DNA from: Desulfotignum sp. | Lineage (GTDB): Bacteria; Desulfobacterota; Desulfobacteria; Desulfobacterales; Desulfobacteraceae | Length of the DNA: 35,839 nucleotides | Reading direction: 5' to 3' | Assembly: GCA_011389715.1 (NCBI GenBank) | Contig: JAABTU010000222.1 | Span: 1 to 35,839 of the forward strand | Program-made: the position numbers and the translations under genes | Shown: piece by piece, positions 26,131 to 35,839 of the stretch | Layout of the letters: each line of letters opens with the position of its first letter | Position numbering within the stretch: the stretch's first letter is position 1 | Notes under the pieces: generated by a model | The model's database searches: none | What the model was told of the DNA's origin: nothing | What the model saw: only the letters and a program-made list of their open reading frames with translations

Positions 26131-27069
26131 ATGGGATTTGTGCATACGTCTGTCATGCCTGCCGAGGTACTTGCGTATCAAAACCTGAAACCCGGGGATG
26201 TTTGTGTGGACTGCACCCTGGGAGGTGCCGGCCATGCAGAATCTTCCATAAAAGCCATAATTCCCGGCGGCACCCTGATCGGTATTGACCAGGACCATGA
26301 GGCCATTGCCAATGCAAAAAAGGTGTTACACCGATTTGCCAGTAACATCATACTGGTGCATGACAATTTCTCACGCCTTCCAAAGGTCCTGAACCAGCAC
26401 AATATCACCGGGGTTAATTCCATTGTCCTGGACCTGGGATTTTCACTGAACCAGATCACCCGGGCACGCCGGGGATTCAGTTTTAACCTGAATGAACCTT
26501 TGGATATGCGCATGGATATCAGAAACGACCTGACAGCTGAAACCATTGTCAACTCTTTTGGAGAAAAAGAGCTGGCAGATCTGTTCTTCCGGTTCGGTGA
26601 AGAAAAATTCTCCCGCAGGATAGCCAGGGCCATTGTCAGGGACAGACAGACTCACCCCATCGCAACCACACAGGACTTAACCCGCATCATTTGTGACACT
26701 GTTCCAAAAAGCCGGGCTGCTGCCCAAAAAATCCATCCAGCCACCCGGGTATTTCAGGCCCTGCGCATTGCTGTCAATCAGGAACTGGAAAATCTTGCCA
26801 TATTCATGCAGCAGGTCCCTGACCTGCTGGTCACAGGCGGCAGAATCTGCGTTATCTGCTTTCATTCCCTGGAAGACCGCATTGTAAAACAGCATTTCAA
26901 ATCCTTTGAAGCCCTTTGCACCTGTCCCAAAGACCTGCCCCAATGTGTCTGTAATGCACAGCCGACCATGAAGTCCATCTTCAAAAAGCCGCTGATACCA
27001 TCTTCCGGAGAGATGGCGGCAAATCCCATGGCCAGAAGTGCAAAATTCAGGGTCGCTGAAAGGATATAA
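26131..27069 (+). CDS. rsmH: 16S rRNA (cytosine(1402)-N(4))-methyltransferase
   Basis: HTSVMPAEVL, DCTLGGAGHAESSI, GFSFNLNEPLDMRMD, ICFHSLEDRIVKQHF. Confidence 0.96.
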   Translation: MGFVHTSVMPAEVLAYQNLKPGDVCVDCTLGGAGHAESSIKAIIPGGTLIGIDQDHEAIANAKKVLHRFASNIILVHDNFSRLPKVLNQHNITGVNSIVLDLGFSLNQITRARRGFSFNLNEPLDMRMDIRNDLTAETIVNSFGEKELADLFFRFGEEKFSRRIARAIVRDRQTHPIATTQDLTRIICDTVPKSRAAAQKIHPATRVFQALRIAVNQELENLAIFMQQVPDLLVTGGRICVICFHSLEDRIVKQHFKSFEALCTCPKDLPQCVCNAQPTMKSIFKKPLIPSSGEMAANPMARSAKFRVAERI

Positions 27070-27072
27070 GAA

Positions 27073-27378
27073 ATGAACCAGAAACGCACTGACCAAAAAA
27101 AGAAAAACACTGGGGTAAAATGGCTGGTCCTCATTTGTGTTTTGTTCGGGGAATTGCTGGTGCATACCTGGGTGAGGACCGAAAGCACCCAGACCATCCT
27201 GGATATATCTTCAGCACAGGCCCGCTTGTCAGCGCTGTTGTCTTATCAAAAAGAACTGACCCTGGAACGAGACCGGCTCAGGTCTGATGACCGCATTATC
27301 CGCATTGCCGGATCACAACTGAAGATGACAAGTGATGTATTCAACCAGACCATCTACCTTGGGAAAGAAAGCCTGTAA
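27073..27378 (+). CDS. ftsL: Cell division protein FtsL-like
   Basis: Small protein with one TM helix and a coiled-coil-like segment, between rsmH and ftsI. Confidence 0.7.
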   Translation: MNQKRTDQKKKNTGVKWLVLICVLFGELLVHTWVRTESTQTILDISSAQARLSALLSYQKELTLERDRLRSDDRIIRIAGSQLKMTSDVFNQTIYLGKESL

Positions 27379-29171
27379 TGGCAGGTGATCGGCACATAAA
27401 AACGCGGGTGGTGGTGGTCCAGGTATTTTTGGTGGGCACCCTGCTGCTGCTGGGAGCCAAGTCCTTTGACATCCAGATCCGCAAGGCAGACCTGTATGCC
27501 AAACGGGCGGAAAATGGATATTCCAGGCTTTTGACCATCAAAGGAGAACGGGGACAGATTCTGGACCGAAACCTGAATAAACTGGGAACCAGCCTGGATG
27601 CCCTGACCATAATAGCTGATCCCCTGCACATTGAAGCCCCGGTAAAAACCGCCCGGATATTGTCAAAGATACTGGAAACAGACCCCGACGATCTGGCACA
27701 AAAATTTGCCACTGACCGGCGGTATGCCCTTCTGGCAGAAGCCATATCACCGGATGTGGCTGAGAAAATAAAAAAACTGCGCCTGCCGGGCATATATTTT
27801 AAACAAAGTTTCAAACGCTTCTATCCCAACCGGGACCTGGCAGCGCAGGTTCTTGGATTCACCGGCAGAAACGATATCGGACTTGAGGGGCTTGAGTTCA
27901 AATACAATAGCATTCTGGATGGCAAAGAAATTGCGGTAACGGTCAAAAAAGACGGCACAGGAAGGGTTCTGGACATTGATCAGAAAACCCAGGATGAGCT
28001 GCGGGGCAATGCCCTTGTACTCACCCTGGACAAAAAAATCCAGTTTCTGTCTGAAAAAACTCTGGAGCAGACCGTTAAAGAACACCAGGCAAAATCCGGT
28101 CTGGCCTTGGTCATGCGGCCGGCCACAGGTGAACTGCTGTCCATTGCCCATTATCCCCGGTTCAACCCCAACAACTATCAGGAGTTTCACCAGAATCTTT
28201 TCAGGAACCGGGCTGTCACAGATGCGTTTGAACCGGGCTCTGCAATGAAAGTGTTTACCGCTGCTGCTGCCTTGGAAAAAGGATTTACCCCTGCATCCAT
28301 CTTTTTTTGTGAAAACGGCAAATACCGTATCGGCAGATATGTTGTCAATGACACCCATCCCCATGACTGGCTTTCCATTAACCAGATAATCACCTATTCC
28401 AGCAATATCGGGGCTGTCAAGATCTCTGAAACCATTGGCAGACAAACACTGCATGCCTGCCTGTCCCGGTTTGGATTCGGCAGCAGAACCCAGGTGGAAT
28501 GCCCCGGGGAAACCTTGGGTACACTCATGCCGTCGGGCCGGTGGTCTGATATCGATGCCGGGGCCATCGCCTTTGGCCAGGGGGTATCTGTTTCCGCTAT
28601 CCAGCTCATTTCCGCCATCAGTGCCATTGCCAACAACGGTCAGCTCATGAAACCCATGCTGGTCAAAAAAATAGTTTCCAATGCAGGCAAAGATATCCAG
28701 GTCTTTTCCCCCACCCTGGTGCGTCAGGCTGTATCCCCCCGGGTTGCATCCCAGGTCGGACACATGATGCGTCTGGCTGTCCAGGAAAAGGGCACCGGCA
28801 CCAAAGCGGATCTTACCGGTTATGCCGTGTGCGGTAAAACCGGCACTGCCCAGAAAGTGGAAGCCGGTCAAAAACAGTATGCCAAAAACAAATACATGTC
28901 GGTTTTTGCCGGGTTTGCGCCGGAAAAAAATCCCCAGCTGGCAATTCTGGTGGTGGTGGATGAACCCCGAAAAAAATATTACGGCGGAGACGTGGCTGCC
29001 CCTGCCTTTAAAACCATCATGGCCCAGTCCTGTAATTATCTGAGCATCCCCCCTGCCACCGCAAGTCTGGTGGCAGCTGCGCCACGCAAAATGACAGCCG
29101 GCTCCCAAAAGGCAGTAGCACAGGCCCTTGGCAAAAAAACGCCACCCTTTTCCCCGGGAGACGCATTGTGA
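27378..29171 (+). CDS. ftsI: Peptidoglycan transpeptidase (penicillin-binding protein, FtsI/PBP3 type)
   Basis: FEPGSAMKVFTAAAALE (SxxK), SSN, GKTGTAQK motifs. Confidence 0.94.
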   Translation: MAGDRHIKTRVVVVQVFLVGTLLLLGAKSFDIQIRKADLYAKRAENGYSRLLTIKGERGQILDRNLNKLGTSLDALTIIADPLHIEAPVKTARILSKILETDPDDLAQKFATDRRYALLAEAISPDVAEKIKKLRLPGIYFKQSFKRFYPNRDLAAQVLGFTGRNDIGLEGLEFKYNSILDGKEIAVTVKKDGTGRVLDIDQKTQDELRGNALVLTLDKKIQFLSEKTLEQTVKEHQAKSGLALVMRPATGELLSIAHYPRFNPNNYQEFHQNLFRNRAVTDAFEPGSAMKVFTAAAALEKGFTPASIFFCENGKYRIGRYVVNDTHPHDWLSINQIITYSSNIGAVKISETIGRQTLHACLSRFGFGSRTQVECPGETLGTLMPSGRWSDIDAGAIAFGQGVSVSAIQLISAISAIANNGQLMKPMLVKKIVSNAGKDIQVFSPTLVRQAVSPRVASQVGHMMRLAVQEKGTGTKADLTGYAVCGKTGTAQKVEAGQKQYAKNKYMSVFAGFAPEKNPQLAILVVVDEPRKKYYGGDVAAPAFKTIMAQSCNYLSIPPATASLVAAAPRKMTAGSQKAVAQALGKKTPPFSPGDAL

Positions 29172-32170
29172 AACTATCTTTTTTGCTCCAGGGCATCACC
29201 CAGGGCCTGATACCGGATCAGTCTGATATGGAGATTTCCGGCATTCAGACCAGGGCCCAAAACATTTTGCCCGGGCAATTGTTTCTGGCAATCAAGGGCC
29301 ATGCGGCAGACGGGCATGATTACATAAAAAAAGCCTTTGCCTGCGGCGCTGCAGCAGTGATTGCCCAGAATAATCCCGGAAACCTGGACCGGGTCATCCT
29401 GGTGCCGGATTCCAGGAAAGCGGCAGCTGCCATAGCTGCCCGGTTTTACGGCGAACCGTCCCGGGGCATGACCCTGGTGGGTATCACCGGCACCAACGGC
29501 AAAACCACCACCTCCTATCTGCTGGAAAGTATTTTTCTGGCAGCCGGTTTCAATTGCGGGGTCATCGGCACCATCAACATCCGCTACAACGGCAGAATTC
29601 TGGACAACCCCATTACCACACCTGATGCCATTGTGCTCCAGCGCACCCTTTTTCAAATGAAACAGGCAGGGGTGACCCATGTCATCATGGAGGTTTCTTC
29701 CCATGGACTGGACCAGTTTCGTGTGGACGGCTGCCGGTTCGACGCAGGGGTTTATACCAACCTGAGCCAGGACCATCTGGATTACCATCCGGACATGGAA
29801 ACCTATTTTTCGTGCAAACAACGGTTTTTCACAGAATTTCTCGGGTCCTCAGACAAAACCACTTCTGCCCCGGCTGTCATAAATGTGGATGATAGTTGGG
29901 GACAGAAACTGGCTGACAGTCTGGATTATCCGGTCATCCGGGTGGGCTGCCGGAAAACAGAAGATGTTACAGCCAAAGATATCGTTGACACCATCCAGGG
30001 CATCTGCGGCCGCATCTTTCTGAAAAAGGATGCATTTTCCTTTGCCTCCGCCCTCACAGGGTTGTTCAACCTGGAAAACATCCTGTGTGCCGCCGGCGCA
30101 GCACATGTCCTGGGTATTTCTCCTCTGCACATCCAGCAGGGAATTGCCGACTGCAAAGGGGTGCCGGGCCGGCTGGAAAAGGTCAGCACCACCATAAACC
30201 GGTATCTTTTCGTGGACTATGCCCACACCCCGGATGCCCTGGAATCCACCCTCAAAACCCTGAAGCAGCGCGCCCCCAAACGCCTCATAACCGTATTCGG
30301 GTGCGGCGGAGACAGGGACCGGTCCAAACGCCCCCTCATGGGGAAAATTGCCTGCCGATACAGTGACGTGGCCATTGTAACATCAGACAATCCCAGAACC
30401 GAAAACCCGGAGCAGATTATGGCAGATATCATGAAAGGGATTACAGCTGCTCCCCTTCCCGGGGCTGTATACAATGATCCCTGTACCACGATTGAAGCAC
30501 CGGCCACAGGTGTTATCCAACAGGTGGACCGAAAAAAAGCGCTGCACACCGCTGTGATGATCTCCCGACCCGATGACATCATTCTGGCTGCGGGCAAAGG
30601 GCATGAAACCTACCAGATAACCAACAGCGGCACCATTCATTTTGATGACAAAGAACAACTGCAGGATGCGTGCAAAGCATTTGCCGACAGGTTTTCTCCC
30701 ATTGCCTGGAACCGCGCAGACCTGGAAGCTGCCCTTGGCTCCTTTCCGGTTCTGGACACCCTGGATGAAGACACCGCTTTTGCCGGCATCAGCACTGATT
30801 CCCGGACCATAAACACCAATGAGGTCTTTGTGGCACTGGCAGGGGAACATTTTGACGGCCATGATTATATTCCGGATCTTGCAAACAAAGGCATACAGGC
30901 ATTTGTGGCCCGGACCGGAACATATCAGACGTTAGGTGACAGAATATGGGACCAGGCACAAAAAAAAGAAATGCTGGTGTTTGAAACCCCGGACACCCTG
31001 GCTGCATTTGGCAAGCTGGGCCGGTTCCAGCGACTGCGCTCCGGGGTCAAGGTTCTGGCCATCACCGGTTCCAACGGCAAAACCACCACAAGAAAAATGG
31101 TCCAAAAGCTTTTTGAAACCTCCTTTGACATCCTGGCCACCCAAAAAAATTTCAACAATGAAATCGGGGTGCCTGCAACCCTTTTATCCCTTTCTCGTGC
31201 CCACCAATGGGCAGTGGTGGAAATGGGCATGAACCAGGCAGGAGAGATGAAACGGCTGTCCGCCATTGCCTGCCCGGACATTGCCGTGGTCACCAACACA
31301 TCCGGCGCCCACCTGGAAGGGCTGAAAACCGCTGACAATGTGGCTGTTGCCAAAGCCCAGATTTTTGACCATGCACAAAAAGACAGCACTGCCATATTTT
31401 TTGGCGATGATCCCAGGATACATGTTCTGAAAACAGGGGCAAAAAACAACCCGGATATCACCCAGATACTCTCTTTTGGATCCTGTGAAACAGCCGATGT
31501 TTCAGCCACAGATATTCAGGTCTCTGAAAACCGGATCTGGTTTACAGCCACAATCAAAAACAGATCAGCCCGGTTTCATATCAACTCCCCGGCCCGGTTC
31601 ATGGTCAACAATGCCCTGGCTGCCCTGACGGCCGCATCAGCAGCCGGCATCGCCATTTGTGACATGCAGGCCGGTCTGGCCGCCTTTGCCCCGGCATCCG
31701 GCAGAATGGATATCCGCTCCCTTGCCAACGGCATCCAGCTTATTGATGACACCTATAATGCCAATCCGGCATCTGTGACCCAGGCCCTGAAAACTTTGTC
31801 AGCACAGGCTGCCGGAGAGGGCGGAAAGGGCCGGACCATTGCCATACTCGGGGATATGCTGGAACTGGGAGAGGCATCAGCAGATCTTCACTATGCCGTG
31901 GGCAAAACAGCGGCGCAACTGGGCATCACCCGGCTGTATCTGTTTGGCCCCCACAGCAGCCATATCTGCCGGGGGGCGGAAGATAACGGCATGGACCGGG
32001 ACCGGATATTTTCCGGCACCAAACAGGAAATTGCTGATCATGTCCTGGTCCATGCAGGCCATAACGACTGGGTTCTGGTCAAAGGATCCAGGGGCATGGC
32101 CATGGAAACCATTATCCAGCAATGGGAGAGTCATATGACTGCTGTATCCCAAAAAGAAGAAAAGGCATAG
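29168..32170 (+). CDS. murE/murF: MurE-MurF fusion: UDP-MurNAc-tripeptide synthetase / UDP-MurNAc-tripeptide--D-alanyl-D-alanine ligase
   Basis: Single 1000-aa ORF with two Mur ligase ATP sites: GITGTNGKTTTSYLLE (MurE) and AITGSNGKTTTRKMVQKLF (MurF); DNPR motif (meso-DAP type MurE) in SDNPRTENPEQI. Confidence 0.95.
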   Translation: MKLSFLLQGITQGLIPDQSDMEISGIQTRAQNILPGQLFLAIKGHAADGHDYIKKAFACGAAAVIAQNNPGNLDRVILVPDSRKAAAAIAARFYGEPSRGMTLVGITGTNGKTTTSYLLESIFLAAGFNCGVIGTINIRYNGRILDNPITTPDAIVLQRTLFQMKQAGVTHVIMEVSSHGLDQFRVDGCRFDAGVYTNLSQDHLDYHPDMETYFSCKQRFFTEFLGSSDKTTSAPAVINVDDSWGQKLADSLDYPVIRVGCRKTEDVTAKDIVDTIQGICGRIFLKKDAFSFASALTGLFNLENILCAAGAAHVLGISPLHIQQGIADCKGVPGRLEKVSTTINRYLFVDYAHTPDALESTLKTLKQRAPKRLITVFGCGGDRDRSKRPLMGKIACRYSDVAIVTSDNPRTENPEQIMADIMKGITAAPLPGAVYNDPCTTIEAPATGVIQQVDRKKALHTAVMISRPDDIILAAGKGHETYQITNSGTIHFDDKEQLQDACKAFADRFSPIAWNRADLEAALGSFPVLDTLDEDTAFAGISTDSRTINTNEVFVALAGEHFDGHDYIPDLANKGIQAFVARTGTYQTLGDRIWDQAQKKEMLVFETPDTLAAFGKLGRFQRLRSGVKVLAITGSNGKTTTRKMVQKLFETSFDILATQKNFNNEIGVPATLLSLSRAHQWAVVEMGMNQAGEMKRLSAIACPDIAVVTNTSGAHLEGLKTADNVAVAKAQIFDHAQKDSTAIFFGDDPRIHVLKTGAKNNPDITQILSFGSCETADVSATDIQVSENRIWFTATIKNRSARFHINSPARFMVNNALAALTAASAAGIAICDMQAGLAAFAPASGRMDIRSLANGIQLIDDTYNANPASVTQALKTLSAQAAGEGGKGRTIAILGDMLELGEASADLHYAVGKTAAQLGITRLYLFGPHSSHICRGAEDNGMDRDRIFSGTKQEIADHVLVHAGHNDWVLVKGSRGMAMETIIQQWESHMTAVSQKEEKA

Positions 32171-32173
32171 CCC

Positions 32174-33253
32174 ATGCTGTACGAATTTTTATACCCATTG
32201 CATGACCAGTTCACCTTTTTGAACATTTTCCGGTATATCACCTTCAGGACCATTTACGGAGGGCTCACCGCATTTTTGATCTGTTTTGTTCTGGGACCCT
32301 TTGTGATCAGGAAACTGGCTGCCATGCAGGTCGGACAGGTCATCCAGACCGACGGCCCCCAGACCCATCTGGGCAAGCAGGGCACCCCCACCATGGGGGG
32401 GGTTCTCATTTTGTTTTCGGTTTTCATGGCAACGGTAATCTGGGGCAGTCTGTCCAACCATTATGTGGCCATTCTTTTGCTCACCATTCTCCTGTTCGGG
32501 GCCATCGGATTTGTGGATGACTACCTCATGCAGGTCAAAAAAAGAAATATGGGGTTCACTGCAAAAGGAAAATTTTCCATCCAGGTGGTATGCGGACTGG
32601 TGATCAGCCTGCTCATCTTTCTGAGTCCGGATTTTGACACCACGTTGACAATCCCGTTTTTCAAAGATTTTTCCCCGGATCTGGGCATCTGGTACATCCC
32701 TTTTGCGTGCCTGGTTATCGTGGGTACGTCCAATGCCGTGAACCTCACCGACGGCCTGGATGGACTGGCCATCGGTCCCTATATCGTGGCCTCTGTCACC
32801 TATATGTTTTTTGCTTATGTGGCCGGTCATACCCAGTTTGCCCAGTATCTGCATGTGCGCCATATCATGTCGGCCGGGGAACTTTCAGTGGTTTGCGGCA
32901 TACTGGCAGGGGCAGGCCTGGGATTCTTATGGTTCAATGCCCACCCGGCCCAGATATTCATGGGTGATTCCGGATCCATACCCCTGGGGGCCATTCTGGG
33001 TACCATTGCCGTGGTGGTGAAACAGGAAATTCTGCTGCTCATTGTGGGGGGATTGTTTGTCATAGAGGCATTATCCGTGATCATCCAGGTGGGGTATTTT
33101 AAAATTTCCAAGGGAAAACGCATCTTCAGAATGGCGCCCCTGCACCACCATTTTGAACTCAAAGGCTGGCACGAATCCAAGGTGATCGTCAGGTTCTGGA
33201 TCATTTCCATTACTCTGGCCCTCATTTCACTGGGCACACTAAAGATAAGGTAA
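32174..33253 (+). CDS. mraY: Phospho-N-acetylmuramoyl-pentapeptide-transferase
   Basis: GTPTMGGVLIL, FVDDYLMQVKKRN, NLTDGLDGLAIG, MAPLHHHFELKGW. Confidence 0.97.
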   Translation: MLYEFLYPLHDQFTFLNIFRYITFRTIYGGLTAFLICFVLGPFVIRKLAAMQVGQVIQTDGPQTHLGKQGTPTMGGVLILFSVFMATVIWGSLSNHYVAILLLTILLFGAIGFVDDYLMQVKKRNMGFTAKGKFSIQVVCGLVISLLIFLSPDFDTTLTIPFFKDFSPDLGIWYIPFACLVIVGTSNAVNLTDGLDGLAIGPYIVASVTYMFFAYVAGHTQFAQYLHVRHIMSAGELSVVCGILAGAGLGFLWFNAHPAQIFMGDSGSIPLGAILGTIAVVVKQEILLLIVGGLFVIEALSVIIQVGYFKISKGKRIFRMAPLHHHFELKGWHESKVIVRFWIISITLALISLGTLKIR

Positions 33254-33258
33254 CACCA

Positions 33259-34638
33259 ATGCAGGTATCCCAAAAATCATACACACTGGTTCTCGGTCTG
33301 GGAAGATCCGGTCTTTCCATGGCCCGGTTTCTTGCTGCAAAGGGATACACTGTCAAGGCCACGGATATTGATCCTGCTGCAGCAAAAAATGCAGAAGAAC
33401 TCAACCGCCTGGGAATTGACACCCAGATCGGGTTCCATGACCAGAACACCTTTAACCGGGCAGATGCCATTGTGGTAAGTCCAGGGATACCTTTGGACAT
33501 GCCCTTTTTACAAGAAGCCGCATCCCTGGACGTACCACTTCTGGGTGACCTGGACATTTTCAGCCGTTACAACAGGACCCCCATGGTGGCCATTACCGGC
33601 ACCAATGGAAAAACCACGGTCACCACCCTGGTGCAAGACATCCTTTTCGCATCCGGCATATCCACATTTATGGGAGGAAACATCGGAACCCCCCTGGTGG
33701 AATATCTCATGAATTCGAACCCGGCCCAGATGGTGGTGGCGGAAATTTCCAGTTTTCAACTGGATCTGGCCAGACATTTCGCCCCTGAGACGGCTGTTCT
33801 GCTGAACCTGGCACCGGACCATCTGGACCGGTATGAAAGCATGGCTGACTATGCCCGTTCCAAGTGGTCCATATTCAGAAACCAGGCCCGAAACCATACA
33901 GCTATCATCAACGCCGGCATATCTGATACCTTTTGTGCAAGACCTGGATTGGCAGCCAGGGTGTATGAATTTTCTTCCAACCCTGACCACTCCATCACCC
34001 AGGGTGCCAGGATCTCAGACCAGGTCATAGACCTGATCCTGCCGGAAAAATTTGCAGACCAGTCAATGCGCATTGACTGCCGGAACCTGAAAAACCTGCC
34101 AGGCACCCACAATCTGGAAAATATTGCTGCTGCAGCCCTGGCAGGCCTGGATGCAGGGGCAGATTTCGGGGCAATTGCATCTGCTGTCACAGCCTTCAAT
34201 CCCCTGCCCCACCGCATGGCTTTTGTTGCATGTATCAATGACATACAATTTTACAATGATTCCAAAGCCACCAACACCGATGCTGTCATCCGGGCTTTGG
34301 AATATTTTAAAAACCGCATTGTCCTGATCCTCGGGGGCCGAAAAAAAGACACGGATTTTACCCTGCTGTTGCCGGCAGTAAGAAACACAGTGGTTCAGAT
34401 CATTGCCATGGGTGAGGCAGCCCAGGATATTGCCCGGGTATTTTCCCGGCTGTGCAGGGTCACCTGTGTATCAGGAATGAAAGAAGCGGTGACCACTGCT
34501 TTTGAAGCTGCCAGGCCCGCAGATGTGGTTCTGCTCTCTCCTGCCTGTGCCAGTTTTGACATGTATGACAACTATGGGGCAAGGGGAGATGATTTCGTTG
34601 CCTGGGTCACCGAACTGGAGCACAGATACAATGGATAA
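33259..34638 (+). CDS. murD: UDP-N-acetylmuramoylalanine--D-glutamate ligase
   Basis: VLGLGRSGLSMARFLAAKG, AITGTNGKTTVTTLV, FYNDSKATNTDAVIRAL, LLSPACASFDMYDNYGARGDDF. Confidence 0.96.
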   Translation: MQVSQKSYTLVLGLGRSGLSMARFLAAKGYTVKATDIDPAAAKNAEELNRLGIDTQIGFHDQNTFNRADAIVVSPGIPLDMPFLQEAASLDVPLLGDLDIFSRYNRTPMVAITGTNGKTTVTTLVQDILFASGISTFMGGNIGTPLVEYLMNSNPAQMVVAEISSFQLDLARHFAPETAVLLNLAPDHLDRYESMADYARSKWSIFRNQARNHTAIINAGISDTFCARPGLAARVYEFSSNPDHSITQGARISDQVIDLILPEKFADQSMRIDCRNLKNLPGTHNLENIAAAALAGLDAGADFGAIASAVTAFNPLPHRMAFVACINDIQFYNDSKATNTDAVIRALEYFKNRIVLILGGRKKDTDFTLLLPAVRNTVVQIIAMGEAAQDIARVFSRLCRVTCVSGMKEAVTTAFEAARPADVVLLSPACASFDMYDNYGARGDDFVAWVTELEHRYNG

Positions 34639-35761
34639 CCTGCGGCCCGTTCATCCGATTTTCAAAGAAAAAGCCCTGCTTTTTCCTGTACTGATTCTGT
34701 GCTGCATCGGTATTGTCATGGTCTATTCCGCCTCTTCCGCCATTTCCATGCAGGTCCATGAAACCTTGTTCTACTACATGCAGCGCCAGTCCATATTTTT
34801 CGGTATCAGTCTGTGTGTGCTTTTTGTGGCAGCATCCTTCCCCCACCGGCTTTACAAACACCTGGCCTATATCATCCTGATGGTTTCTTTTGGCCTTCTG
34901 GCAGCGGTGCTGGTACCGGATCTGGGCATCAGGGTTGGGGGGGCAAGCCGGTGGCTGGACTTAGGAATAATCAGGTTTCAACCTGCGGAATTTGCAAAAC
35001 TGGCAATGATTTTATTTCTGGCATACAGCCTGTCCAAAAAACAACCCTTGATAAAAGATTTTTCCGTGGGCTTTGTTCCCCATGCCCTTATATTCGGTCT
35101 TTTTTCCCTGCTGATTATTTTTCAACCGGATTTCGGCACCATTGTTATTCTGGGAATGATCTGCTGGGGCATGATGTTCGTGGCCGGGGTAAGGATACTG
35201 CATCTTTTGTGCCCGCTGCCCCTGGTGATACCGATAGCCTATTTTCTGGTATACAAAGTAGAATACAGATTTACCAGAATTCTGACATTTCTGAACCCCT
35301 GGGAAGATCCCTTCAATGCCGGATACCAGATAACCCACTCACTCAAGGCCTTTGGTTCCGGGGGCCTGTTTGGTCAGGGCATCGGTCTGGGCATGCAGAA
35401 AATGCATTACCTGCCCGAGCCGCACACGGATTTCATTTTTTCCATTATCGGAGAAGAGCTGGGCCTGACCGGGGTTCTGGCCATACTGGGGTTGTACGGT
35501 ATTATCCTGATCAGGGGCTGCAACATTGCCAAAAACGCTGACACCAGGTTCGGCGCCATAGCTGCAGCCGGGCTCACCCTGTACCTGGGGCTGCAGGTCA
35601 TTATCAACACCGGGGTGGCCTTGAGCGTTTTTCCCACAAAAGGCCTGACCCTTCCTTTTATCAGTTACGGCGGCACATCCCTGGTGATCAACATGGCAGC
35701 CATGGGCATTTTAATGAATATCGGGGCATCAACCCGCGCAGACAAAAAGGACCGGTCATGA
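34631..35761 (+). CDS. ftsW: Peptidoglycan glycosyltransferase / lipid II polymerase FtsW
   Basis: SEDS family: VMVYSASSAIS, PHTDFIFSIIGEELGL, LPFISYGGTSLV. Start at ATG 34631 overlapping murD stop. Confidence 0.95.
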   Translation: MDNLRPVHPIFKEKALLFPVLILCCIGIVMVYSASSAISMQVHETLFYYMQRQSIFFGISLCVLFVAASFPHRLYKHLAYIILMVSFGLLAAVLVPDLGIRVGGASRWLDLGIIRFQPAEFAKLAMILFLAYSLSKKQPLIKDFSVGFVPHALIFGLFSLLIIFQPDFGTIVILGMICWGMMFVAGVRILHLLCPLPLVIPIAYFLVYKVEYRFTRILTFLNPWEDPFNAGYQITHSLKAFGSGGLFGQGIGLGMQKMHYLPEPHTDFIFSIIGEELGLTGVLAILGLYGIILIRGCNIAKNADTRFGAIAAAGLTLYLGLQVIINTGVALSVFPTKGLTLPFISYGGTSLVINMAAMGILMNIGASTRADKKDRS

Positions 35762-35839
35762 CATCCAGGCACAACATCCTCATTGCCGGCGGAAAAACAG
35801 GGGGCCACCTGTTTCCGGGTATTGCCGTGGCCCAGGCCC
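35758..35839 (+). CDS. murG: UDP-N-acetylglucosamine--N-acetylmuramyl-(pentapeptide) transferase, N-terminal fragment cut by window edge
   Basis: ATGA overlap with ftsW; MTSRHNILIAGGKTGGHLFPGIAVAQA matches MurG G-loop 1 (GGTGGHxFPG-like). Confidence 0.9.
   Translation, partial: MTSRHNILIAGGKTGGHLFPGIAVAQA

Noticed and set aside
27747-29108. 453-aa antisense ORF opposite ftsI
   Set aside because: Antisense shadow of a clear PBP gene; composition-driven long open frame, no family pattern.
1-35839. CRISPR arrays, tRNA/rRNA genes, transposases, integrases or phage genes
   Set aside because: None recognised on reading; no regularly spaced 25-40 bp repeats and no recombinase motifs among ORFs. 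The heptamer repeats are too short and lack spacers.

Overview
Chromosomal window whose gene content and codon style fit a sulfate-reducer-like Desulfobacterota (taxon inferred, not proven). Main blocks: (1) minus-strand LPS/lipid A operon (YrbL-like fragment, O-antigen ligase, GT4 glycosyltransferase, ELM1 family protein, LpxL-like acyltransferase, LpxK, WaaA, LptG, LptF); (2) accessory middle part with thiamine pyrophosphokinase, a lipoprotein with a FliL-like C-terminal half, a HesB/IscA-like gene with an in-frame UGA (probable selenoprotein missed by the ORF track), a U32-like protein, galE, an ATP-grasp ligase and an orphan protein; (3) biotin block birA-bioY-ECF ATPase-ECF T component with a palindromic BirA-like operator overlapping the birA start codon; (4) a protein with two RHH-like repeats, a GldA/GldF/GldG-DUF4340 ABC operon and plsC; (5) dcw cluster mraZ-rsmH-ftsL-ftsI-murE/murF fusion-mraY-murD-ftsW-murG (partial). 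Notable non-coding structure: an ~84 bp near-identical inverted repeat pair 14 kb apart, a related GC-rich intergenic repeat family with a long hairpin, and TTAGCTG heptamer repeats at two loci. The strongest hunt result is the UGA-containing HesB-like gene with a hairpin downstream of the UGA. No CRISPR, tRNA, rRNA or transposase was recognised.
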